The position numbers and the translations under genes are program-made. From positions 1-57,329 of the forward strand of contig CAJUPF010000009.1 of the NCBI GenBank assembly GCA_910588565.1: a stretch of DNA of 57,329 bases. Reading direction: 5' to 3'. Source of the DNA: an uncultured Lachnospiraceae bacterium (GTDB lineage: Bacteria; Bacillota; Clostridia; Lachnospirales; Lachnospiraceae). Positions 24,521 through 32,050 of this stretch are shown here, piece by piece. Position 1 is the first letter of the stretch; each line of letters begins with the position of its first letter. Below the pieces are notes generated by a model. That model was not told the DNA's origin. It did not search any database and saw only the letters and a list, made by a program, of their open reading frames with translations.

Positions 24521-25783
24521 CTATTTCGCCTGATATACCTCATACTGACGCCCCGGTCCGCCGCATACCGGGCAGCGTTCCGGGATATCCTCTCCCGTCA
24601 TCACATATCCGCATATCGGACATACATAGATGCTTCTCTCAGAAAAATGTTCCACATCAGACGCTTCCTCCAAAAGTGCCGCATGCACCTTCTCCGCTGC
24701 CAAAGCTCCTCTGTAAGCCTGTCTGGCAAGAGGACTTTCCTGTGTCTTCGCATATGCCGCAAGCATATGGTAAAAATGTTCGTATTCAAATTTCTCCCCT
24801 GGCACAAAGGTTTCCACCGATTCCAGAAAAGGAGCCGGGCGATCCAGAATGGCATAAAAATTCCGGGCATGGTAATACTCCGAAGCCGCCAGCGCTTCAA
24901 ACAGACTGGCAATCCCGCTTAAACCTCTTCTTCTGGCCCGATCCGCAAACATCAGATACTTAAAATGCGCCATCAGCTCTCCCTGTACAGTCTCCTGCAG
25001 CTTCGATTTTAGTACCGCATCTTCGCTCTCACGTCCATAGCAATCCTCCGAAAGATTGGAAATCTGATACTGCAACGTACCGTCCTTCTGGAAAAAGTGG
25101 ACAATATGATGCTCCACATCCCAGGCACGGATATGTTCTGACACATCCTCAATCATCGCCCCGCCGCCTCCGGTACAGATCAGCGGAATCCCGTCTACCT
25201 GATCCTCAAACCGGGAATGGACATGGCCGCAGAGCAGATAGCTTACTTTCTCCTTCCAGGGAGCATATGCGTTTTTCAAGCGGGAAAATTCTTCTTCCGA
25301 TACGCAGTTTAAGATAAAATGGTTGGGCACTGGAATATGAAAGGCCACAATCACCTGTGATACCTCTTCCATCGCCAAAACCTGTGATAAAAGGGAAAGT
25401 CCCTCTTCCTCAAACGTCCGGCGGGCATTGTCCAGCACAACAACTGCAAAACCGTCCGCCAGCAATGCATAATTCTTCAAGCCAAAGTATTCTGTATAAG
25501 CTCCCGTATCATGGTTCCCCCTGAGACAATACACGTCATTTCCAGCCAGAATATCCGTCATCTCCTGCATCACTTGATAGTACTGCGCAGTCCCTTCCGG
25601 CACCAAATCACCTGCGATTAACGTAATATCATCTTTGCCGCTCTCTTCTAAGGCGCCGGCATATACTTTCATATTGTATGCGCCCAAACCCTCGCATCCC
25701 GGATCTCCGATAACTCCTATGGAATGGACATGGGGGAGTCTTATCATTGGTTCGGTTACTTTTACCATTTTCTTTTCTCTCAT
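24521..25783 (-). CDS. Metallophosphoesterase fused to rubrerythrin
   Basis: A 420-residue cytosolic fusion. Residues about 12-235 form a calcineurin-type phosphoesterase with GD (58-59), GNHD (89-92), AFH (147-149) and GHVH (186-189); the first motif reads GDPG instead of the usual DxH, so one metal ligand may be missing. Residues about 260-375 form a rubrerythrin di-iron domain with the full ligand pattern Glu269, ExxH (302-305), Glu335 and ExxH (364-367). A rubredoxin-like CPIC/CPVC site (388-391, 404-407) ends the protein. The start at 25783 has AAAGG 6 nt upstream and overlaps the preceding TerD gene. The rubrerythrin part suggests peroxide reduction; the phosphoesterase substrate is unknown. 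Confidence 0.9.
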   Translation of the reverse strand: MREKKMVKVTEPMIRLPHVHSIGVIGDPGCEGLGAYNMKVYAGALEESGKDDITLIAGDLVPEGTAQYYQVMQEMTDILAGNDVYCLRGNHDTGAYTEYFGLKNYALLADGFAVVVLDNARRTFEEEGLSLLSQVLAMEEVSQVIVAFHIPVPNHFILNCVSEEEFSRLKNAYAPWKEKVSYLLCGHVHSRFEDQVDGIPLICTGGGGAMIEDVSEHIRAWDVEHHIVHFFQKDGTLQYQISNLSEDCYGRESEDAVLKSKLQETVQGELMAHFKYLMFADRARRRGLSGIASLFEALAASEYYHARNFYAILDRPAPFLESVETFVPGEKFEYEHFYHMLAAYAKTQESPLARQAYRGALAAEKVHAALLEEASDVEHFSERSIYVCPICGYVMTGEDIPERCPVCGGPGRQYEVYQAK

Positions 25784-25794
25784 TTTTAGCCTTT

Positions 25795-26400
25795 CTATTT
25801 TCTTCCGGCCTGCCATCTAAGTCCCCACTGGAATGCCTGATCCAAATACTGATGGCCCGGATAGAACTGTACAATTTTTTCCACACTAAACGTCTGATCG
25901 TTTAGGTTTTCAAAAAGCGCCAATCCGCACATTTTGTCAGAAGAATTATAGCTGTCCATTTTCACAATAATATCTTCTGCCCCAGGATATTTAATTGTAA
26001 CGATGGCGTCCGCCTGCTGCCAGTTGGCAATTCCTTCATAAATAAATGTATATACAAGAATACGTTTGATATCTGCAATCCTATTTCCATTGATGCGAAG
26101 ATTTTCACCGGCTACGGCCGCTCCTGTCCTGTCGTCCCCATCCAGGGCAATATATGGCGGCTGATTCAAAGAGCCAAATGCATTTCCCAATGCCTGAACC
26201 GTACCCTTACTTCCGTCTTTTAATTCAAAGAGACATCCCAAATCCAAATCAATCCCCTGGCCGCCGCCAGTAAAAGCTGAAAAGAGGCCCTTTTTAACTG
26301 GTCTCGCATTCCAGTTCAGATTCACAAGGATCTCTCCCAAACCTGCAGAAGATTTTTTCTCAAGACTTACTTTTTGTCCTTTTTGTAAATTAATCGCCAT
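25795..26400 (-). CDS. TerD-family protein (second copy)
   Basis: A 201-residue TerD-domain protein, of the group linked to tellurite resistance and general metal or envelope stress. The start MAINLQKGQKVSLEKK is typical, and the calcium-binding segments IDLDLGCLF and LDGDDRTG are kept. The start at 26400 is supported by GGAAGGGAG just upstream; a longer reading from 26445 would run into the first TerD gene. It ends in QWGLRWQAGRK and its tail overlaps the ribosome binding region of the phosphoesterase-rubrerythrin gene, indicating coupling. It diverges clearly from the first TerD copy. Confidence 0.92.
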   Translation of the reverse strand: MAINLQKGQKVSLEKKSSAGLGEILVNLNWNARPVKKGLFSAFTGGGQGIDLDLGCLFELKDGSKGTVQALGNAFGSLNQPPYIALDGDDRTGAAVAGENLRINGNRIADIKRILVYTFIYEGIANWQQADAIVTIKYPGAEDIIVKMDSYNSSDKMCGLALFENLNDQTFSVEKIVQFYPGHQYLDQAFQWGLRWQAGRK

Positions 26401-26414
26401 TGTACGCTCCCTTC

Positions 26415-26996
26415 CTATGCCGTCTGTATTCCAAAATGAGCGCAAAGCGCTGCTAATCCGCCCTGAAATCCACTGCCAATCGCATTAAACTTCCATTCTC
26501 CATTATTTCTATACAGCTCGCCTACCACAACTGCTGTCTCAATGGAAAAGTCCTCTCCAAGATCGTAGCGAATCAATTCCGTACCATTTGATTCATCCAT
26601 AAGATGAATGTATGCATTGGATACCTGGCCAAAGTTCTGGCGCCTTGCTTCCGCCTCATAGATTGTAACGGTAAAAGCGATCTTTTCAATATTTGCCGGA
26701 ACTTTGGAAAGATCAATCCGAATCTGTTCGTCATCGCCATCTCCGGCGCCTGTCAGATTATCTCCCATATGGTTTACAGCGCCGCTTGTATGCGTCAAAT
26801 TGCCATAGAATACAAATTCCTGATCCGAAGGACACTGACCATCTGCGCCAAGCATAAATGCCGCGGCGTCCAGATCGAAATCAGAACCCGAATCAAACGC
26901 GTTCACATCCCATCCAAGTCCGACGAGAATATCTTTTAGTCCCGGATTTCCCTTTGTCAGATCTACCTTCTGTCCTTTTGATAAATTAATTGGCAT
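26415..26996 (-). CDS. terD: TerD/TerE-family stress protein (first copy)
   Basis: A 193-residue canonical TerD/TerE protein. Calcium-binding segments SDFDLDAAAFML (near 38-49) and GDGDDEQIRIDLSK are intact, as is the C-terminal GSGFQGGL. Family members bind Ca2+ and belong to Ter stress systems that also contain phosphoesterase-type enzymes. A strong AAGGAGGG site precedes the start. It follows the rhomboid gene by 62 bp and precedes the second TerD gene by 14 bp. TerC, TerB and other Ter partners are absent from the window. Confidence 0.93.
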   Translation of the reverse strand: MPINLSKGQKVDLTKGNPGLKDILVGLGWDVNAFDSGSDFDLDAAAFMLGADGQCPSDQEFVFYGNLTHTSGAVNHMGDNLTGAGDGDDEQIRIDLSKVPANIEKIAFTVTIYEAEARRQNFGQVSNAYIHLMDESNGTELIRYDLGEDFSIETAVVVGELYRNNGEWKFNAIGSGFQGGLAALCAHFGIQTA

Positions 26997-27058
26997 CGTA
27001 ATACCCTCCTTAAAAATATATTGTTAGTTGAAATAACTAGCCGATTCCATCCGCCCTG

Positions 27059-27655
27059 TCAGATTCTATATCTGCGCATCTTATTTTTGTTCATAACAAA
27101 GCCCAGCCCTGAGCCGACAACGCCTCCTGCAATGTGCGTAAGATTAGACACATTATCCTTTATAAAAATCCCGTCATATACCTGCTCCCCGATATAAATC
27201 GCCGCTACCAAAAGAAATGTAAGCGGTATTTTTCCTTCTTTAAAACTTGTAAAAGAAGATAACAGAATAAGTGCAAAAACAACCCCGCTTGCGCCCAGAA
27301 GCTGTATATGCGGAAAAAATGCAAAATTGATAATTCCCGTCACCAATGCCGTGATCAGAATGACAAACAGAATATTTGCCGATCCATACTTTTCTTCCAG
27401 CAGCGGGCCTACCACCAGTATCAGCATAATATTTCCAATAAAATGCTCCCAGCCGGCATGGCCCAGCACATGGCCAAAAAATCTGACATAGGTAAGAGGG
27501 CTTAGCAAAGAAGATCTGTATACGCTAAACAGCATGTTTGTAGAAACCGTTCCCGTTACCTTGTCCAGAATCAATACCACAAAACAGGCAATTGTAAATC
27601 CTAAAATAACCGGTGAGTTAAATGAAAGTTGCAGTTTTTTATTTCCTGTATTCAT
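27059..27655 (-). CDS. Rhomboid-family intramembrane serine protease
   Basis: A 198-residue six-helix membrane protease that cuts substrates inside the bilayer. The catalytic dyad is visible: Ser123 in GASGV and His174 in LTHIAGG; the HFIGN motif in helix 2 supports the oxyanion site. The start at 27655 (MNTGNKKLQ) has AAAGGG about 8 nt upstream; an ATG at 27700 would lie within the -10 region of the promoter found here. It is the first gene of the operon leading to the TerD genes and the phosphoesterase-rubrerythrin. Its substrate is unknown; an envelope-stress role would fit the neighbours. Confidence 0.93.
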   Translation of the reverse strand: MNTGNKKLQLSFNSPVILGFTIACFVVLILDKVTGTVSTNMLFSVYRSSLLSPLTYVRFFGHVLGHAGWEHFIGNIMLILVVGPLLEEKYGSANILFVILITALVTGIINFAFFPHIQLLGASGVVFALILLSSFTSFKEGKIPLTFLLVAAIYIGEQVYDGIFIKDNVSNLTHIAGGVVGSGLGFVMNKNKMRRYRI

Positions 27656-27690
27656 ATTATTTCCCTTTATCTTATAAATTGTGTAAAAAA

Positions 27691-27719
27691 ATTGTAACAT
27701 ATTTCTGTTACTATTTCAA
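27691..27719 (-). promoter_or_regulatory. Promoter and dyad of the rhomboid-TerD operon
   Basis: On the minus strand TTGAAA (27714-27719), a 17-bp spacer and TACAAT (27691-27696). Within the spacer and touching the -10 box lies a 6-bp inverted repeat, GTAACA-6 bp-TGTTAC (27694-27711), well placed to be an operator. Confidence 0.7.
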
Positions 27720-27743
27720 TACAAACAGCACGCTCTTTCTGCC

Positions 27744-29108
27744 TCAATAGCCCCGGCGTTTCAAGTCCGCCGTCAGCTTCACATAAAATTCCCGAACGTC
27801 AAATCCCTGAATATTCTCCCGGTTCAGATCCACGACGTCACTATGAGAGATTCCACGCTTCCCCATCGGCTCCAACAAAATCATCCGTTCTCCCCATTTA
27901 GCAGATTCCACAGATACCAGCCCATCGTTTAAACCGTCAAAATGCCGGACAAACCGCCAGGTCATATTTAGCGGAAACCTGCCATGACGGGCTTTTTTAC
28001 AGTAAGATATCACGCTTTCGTACCTGACGCCGGGGATGTCCGGCGTCACTTGATTCCGATCCAGACATGCGCGTTCTGTCAGATCTGTCACTGCCGCCAG
28101 AAAATCCGGGTTGGGATCGCCAACCTTTTTCAGCGTGGCATTGTAAGCCGCCGCTATCTTCTTTCGCACAGTCTCCGGGACTTTTCCAAGCAAATACTCT
28201 GCAAAAATACAGCCCCGGTGAGGCGTATTGATCGTCGTCAGCGTCGCCACGTAAGGCGCCATACCGCAATGGGCAACAGCGGCCCGGCTGTCCAATCCCC
28301 CTTTGGAATGAGCGATAATGTTCACTTTTTCACAGCCGCTTTCCTCCACAATCTGCCGGATACGGGCAGCCAGTTCCCTGCCGCTGTCTTCCACTGACGC
28401 AGCAGACTGCTGCTGTCCATAATATACAGTAGCTCCGTTGCGGATCAGCGCTTTGGGAATCCGCCCCCAATAATTAAAATAACGAAAATCCCGGAAAAAT
28501 ACGCCATGAACCAGCAAAAGAGGATACTTCGTCTTGCAGATCTCGCTTTTTGCCCGAACTTCGTCCAGTTCCCACTTCTCTGTTTCAAACTCCACTTCAT
28601 TGCTGCAGATATGGATAATTTTTACCAGATACCAGACATTGACCAGAGGTATCCAGCCACAGAGAGCCCCAAGCACCCGATGTTTCATCCCCAGCTGTAC
28701 AGAGGTAAGATACACCCGGATCATACCGTTCCAGAAAAGGATGCACAGGGAGAGAATCACCAGAACCACGTCCGCCAGAATCATTGCCGCTATGCTCCAC
28801 CCTGCTGCCAAAGTAAACAAGAATCTGAACCAAATCACCTGAAAAATCAAAGACAGTACAAACGTAATAAGAAACAGCCGCAGCAGCTCACAGCCTTCCG
28901 CCAGCAGCTGAATCCGCCGGATGGGCACTATATTCGGCAGAGGGCAAAGATTGATAAAGACAAACGCCGCAAGCAATGGAAGCCAGTAAATCAGAGCATG
29001 AAATGATATCTGCGTACTTCGCAGGAAGTAAAGCAGCGTAAAGATGGGAATATAATTTATCATACTCCCCATCAGCAGCGCATATAAAAGCCTTCTGATA
29101 TATTTCAT
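27744..29108 (-). CDS. Membrane-anchored alpha/beta hydrolase (lipase-like)
   Basis: A 454-residue protein with an N-terminal membrane part (about 5 hydrophobic helices, residues 1-165) followed by a lipase-like alpha/beta hydrolase domain. The oxyanion motif LVHG (199-202), the block FFRDFRYFNYWGRIPKAL and the nucleophile elbow AHSKGG (Ser268) resemble secreted triacylglycerol lipases of Firmicutes; a GISHSDVVD motif near the end supplies the catalytic His. It should act on lipid or ester substrates at the membrane. The combination of membrane domain and lipase fold is uncommon in my experience. It lies upstream of, but separately from, the rhomboid operon promoter. Confidence 0.85.
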   Translation of the reverse strand: MKYIRRLLYALLMGSMINYIPIFTLLYFLRSTQISFHALIYWLPLLAAFVFINLCPLPNIVPIRRIQLLAEGCELLRLFLITFVLSLIFQVIWFRFLFTLAAGWSIAAMILADVVLVILSLCILFWNGMIRVYLTSVQLGMKHRVLGALCGWIPLVNVWYLVKIIHICSNEVEFETEKWELDEVRAKSEICKTKYPLLLVHGVFFRDFRYFNYWGRIPKALIRNGATVYYGQQQSAASVEDSGRELAARIRQIVEESGCEKVNIIAHSKGGLDSRAAVAHCGMAPYVATLTTINTPHRGCIFAEYLLGKVPETVRKKIAAAYNATLKKVGDPNPDFLAAVTDLTERACLDRNQVTPDIPGVRYESVISYCKKARHGRFPLNMTWRFVRHFDGLNDGLVSVESAKWGERMILLEPMGKRGISHSDVVDLNRENIQGFDVREFYVKLTADLKRRGY

Positions 29109-29168
29109 AAAAATACCCCATTTCTCTTTTGTCCCTGGCTATCAAAAGAATGTAATGTTCAAACACAC

Positions 29169-30014
29169 TCTAATACGCATCCATATACTTTTGAAGCATA
29201 TCCGCAAATGGATTATACAACTGCTTCAATCAACACTTTATCACCAAACACCCTGCGTTTAATATCGTCTGATCCAGCGCATTATAGAGAATTTCCCTTT
29301 CCAAAAACAAAACTTTGTATACAATTTCTTTTAATTCCGGAAAATCATAAAGTTTATTCACCATAGACTCGAACAAAGTATTCTTTTCTCCAAGCAAAAT
29401 TCTGTCAGCTTCCAGAAAACCAGCATATGTCCATGCCATATTCTCTTCCGGAAATTTTTCACTGCCTGCAACTTCTTCATCAATCAGTTTACAGAGTTTT
29501 GAGACAAGGAACGGATAGCCGGATGTATATTCATAAATCAGCTCAGACATCATTATAATGTCCATTCCAACGGCATGATCCTTTTCATAGTCTTTTAGCA
29601 TTACGGCGATCTCCTCCGCAGAAAAACTCATGTCCAGCTTAAAGTCCATTGCAATATTCCATGGACTGTTCAGCTTATGGCTTTCCTCTGGCCGAAACCT
29701 CTGCTTCAGGTTTTTTATGTCATATACCCCTGCCAAAATAACGGATTGAAATGTAGAGCAAATGTATGTTCATTGCGAAATTTCGCATCACTCATCTGAA
29801 CCTGAAAATCCATGCTGATCACATAATATGCATGCTCCAGGTATTTACTTAAAGCACGAAGCGTTGTCGTCTTTCCATATTGCCGTGCCCGGTTTATTGT
29901 AACATACTCACCTCTGTCCACATATTCTTTTATCTTGGCCAGACGTGAATGAAGATCGACCATATAGTGCAGATTGGGCTTGCAGTCTGCGGTTATATTA
30001 AATGTTTTGATCAT
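29169..30014 (-). pseudogene. Decayed AAA-ATPase-like gene with internal deletions
   Basis: The N-terminal part (MIKTFNITADCKPNLHYMVD and P-loop RARQYGKTTTL) and a middle part (LAGVYDIKNLKQRFRPEES, about 165 codons) are in different frames, joined near 29745 where roughly 100 residues including Walker B are missing. A second joint near 29240 fuses the middle part to a frame reading GDKVLIEAVV, which I recall as the family's very C-terminus. So most of the nuclease domain is gone as well. The family is the AAA-ATPase-like (PF09820) group with a C-terminal PD-(D/E)XK domain. Deletions at both joints make a sequencing error unlikely. Confidence 0.85.
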
Positions 30015-30172
30015 ATTCCACCGTTCCATTATCATTTTTTATATCTATAATGTATCACCAGGGCAAACGATATGCAACTCTTACTTTTTCGCTTTCGGAT
30101 TTTGGAATGTATTCAGTTTCCGCTAAAGAAAAGATCATAAAGGGTCTATCCGGAAAGAGATAACTATAAACA

Positions 30173-30212
30173 CAGGGATAGAAATGATTCCTATGATTCA
30201 CTCCTATCCCTG
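30173..30212. terminator. Perfect 9-bp hairpin, possible terminator
   Basis: CAGGGATAG (30173-30181) pairs with CTATCCCTG (30204-30212); the loop holds two copies of ATGATTC. It lies in the gap between the cfa stop and the decayed ATPase gene (30036-30301), which otherwise shows no gene. T-tracts are modest on both sides. Confidence 0.4.
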
Positions 30213-30301
30213 AAATTTTATAATATGATCGCAGGTTATTGGCAGTTCCGATGCAGATAACACCCTATAGCCTTTGGATTTATAGATGATTTCTATTACT
30301 G

Positions 30302-31465
30302 TCAATACCATCTCATTAAAGGCAGTTGATTATTGATCCCTTTCGTAAACAGCACCTGATGCAGATCTATAATTCCATTATGAAAAGTCGCCGCACAGGA
30401 TGACAGATATAAATCCCACATCCTTACAAACTTTTCATCAAACATTTTCCGTACCTTGTCTATCTGTTCCCTGTAATTCTTTTGCCAGCACAGCAGCGTC
30501 CGGTTATAATGCTGCCGCAGATTTTCCACGTCCAGCGTATGAAATCCATCCTCCGCCGCACAGGAAAGCAGTTCCCGCAGACTCGGAATTACGCCGCCTG
30601 GAAAAATATACTTTTTAATCCAGGGATCACCGGAATGTTCTTTCAGTGCGCTGATAAAATGGAGCAGAAACAGTCCCTCTGGTTTTAATACCTCTTTTAT
30701 ACAATTTATAAAAAGCTGGTAATTTTCCCGGCCAACGTGTTCCACCATTCCTACACTTACGATCCGGTCAAACTGTTTTTTACATTTGGGAAGATCCCGG
30801 TAATCCATCAGCTCTACTGAAAGAAGCTCTTCCAGATGTTCCTCGGCGATTCGCTGTTGAAACGCTTTATACTGTTCTTGGCTCAATGTAATTCCCATAC
30901 CATGTACGCCATACTTCTTTGCAGCTTCGATCAACAAAAATCCCCAGCCGCAGCCAATGTCAAGCAGTGACATTCCTTCCTGCAGGTATAGCTTTTTCAG
31001 AATATAATCAACCTTGTTTACCTGTGCCTGATAAAGCGAATCATCCCCATGTAAAAAATACCCACAGGAATAACTCATTGTTTCATCCAGCCAAAGCCGG
31101 TAAAACTCATTGCCAATGTCATAATGGCTCTGCACTTCTTTCTGCTGGTTCTTTTTTGCAGTTGAAGGAAACATCAGCCTTTTCAAGGCTGATTCATCTT
31201 TCGAGAACCTGTCCATCTGGCCCAAAAAATGGTCTAAAGCATAGTACAGATCCCCTTCGATTTCCAGATCCCCATCCATATATGCCTCTCCCAAAGACAG
31301 AGAAGTACTTGTCATAAGCGCAGTCAGAGGAATTTTTCTCTTAAAATTCACTGTAAATTCCGGTTTCCCGTTCCCAATCCGGTATTCCTTCTGGTTGATC
31401 TTCACACAGAACGGGTATTGATCAAATTTTTTCAAAAAAGGTACTAAAACATTTTCTTCTAACAT
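30302..31465 (-). CDS. cfa: Cyclopropane-fatty-acyl-phospholipid synthase
   Basis: SAM-dependent enzyme that adds a methylene bridge to unsaturated acyl chains of membrane phospholipids, usually in stress or stationary phase. The 387-residue protein has the family block HYDIGNEFYRLWLDETMSYS (114-133), the SAM motif DIGCGWG (169-175) and VGMVEHVG. Length and motifs are typical of CFA synthases. A GGAG site is 7 nt before the start. It appears to be transcribed alone; the upstream gap holds a short protein remnant (31500-31622). Confidence 0.95.
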   Translation of the reverse strand: MLEENVLVPFLKKFDQYPFCVKINQKEYRIGNGKPEFTVNFKRKIPLTALMTSTSLSLGEAYMDGDLEIEGDLYYALDHFLGQMDRFSKDESALKRLMFPSTAKKNQQKEVQSHYDIGNEFYRLWLDETMSYSCGYFLHGDDSLYQAQVNKVDYILKKLYLQEGMSLLDIGCGWGFLLIEAAKKYGVHGMGITLSQEQYKAFQQRIAEEHLEELLSVELMDYRDLPKCKKQFDRIVSVGMVEHVGRENYQLFINCIKEVLKPEGLFLLHFISALKEHSGDPWIKKYIFPGGVIPSLRELLSCAAEDGFHTLDVENLRQHYNRTLLCWQKNYREQIDKVRKMFDEKFVRMWDLYLSSCAATFHNGIIDLHQVLFTKGINNQLPLMRWY

Positions 31466-31499
31466 ATCTTGTCTCCATTTTCAAATAATTGTTTCTGTT

Positions 31500-31622
31500 C
31501 TAAATGGAATTGATCCCATCTAATATCAATTCTTCCACACTTTGCCATTCTTTATAAGCATCTTTTTCTTTTTCAGAAAAGGAACTGACCCATACGCAGA
31601 ATGACTTCTGCCCTTTCTTTTT
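31500..31622 (-). pseudogene. Possible C-terminal gene fragment
   Basis: About 40 codons without a start read on the minus strand with a protein-like composition (KSFCVWVSSFSEKEKDAYKE, then WQSVEELILDGINSI) and end in TAG. It lies between gtrA and cfa. I do not recognise the family; it may be a remnant of a deleted gene. Confidence 0.3.
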
Positions 31623-31638
31623 TCCTTCTCAATCAAAA

Positions 31639-32046
31639 TTACTTTTTCCTGAACACAACTATCTTACTGGCGACATAATTAAAGACAATCACCACAATAT
31701 TAGACACAACCTTCCAGACCAAATCATCACAATGGAGCGAAGCAACAAAAACAAACAAAATCGCCAGTTCCAGTCCCTCACTTAATATCCGGCAGGTTAC
31801 AAAAGAAACGATTTCTTTTATCACCTCATTTCTGCCCGTTTTCTTACTCTCAAAAACATAAACCCTGTTCGTAATATAAGCAAAAACCACCCCCACAAAC
31901 CATGCTGTCAGACTTCCTGCCATAACCGGAAAAAGCAGTATCCTTGTACACATATAATAAGCTGACAGATTTACAATCGTTGTTAAAACCCCAAAAATTC
32001 CATACAGCACAATCATTTTATACTTTTTCCATATATCCCGTATCAT
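31639..32046 (-). CDS. GtrA-family membrane protein
   Basis: A 135-residue protein with four membrane helices, of the GtrA family thought to move lipid-linked sugars across the membrane. The N-terminal YGIFGVLTTIVNLSAY and the VGVVFAYITNRVYVF segment are typical. It is the last gene of the surface glycosylation run that starts with GtrII. A GtrB-type glucosyltransferase, the common partner, is not in the window. Confidence 0.9.
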   Translation of the reverse strand: MIRDIWKKYKMIVLYGIFGVLTTIVNLSAYYMCTRILLFPVMAGSLTAWFVGVVFAYITNRVYVFESKKTGRNEVIKEIVSFVTCRILSEGLELAILFVFVASLHCDDLVWKVVSNIVVIVFNYVASKIVVFRKK

Positions 32047-32050
32047 TTCT

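Noticed and set aside
26415..26996. Tellurite-resistance island acquired by transfer
   Set aside because: Only two TerD-type genes occur, base composition looks like the neighbours, and no integrase or flanking repeat is seen.
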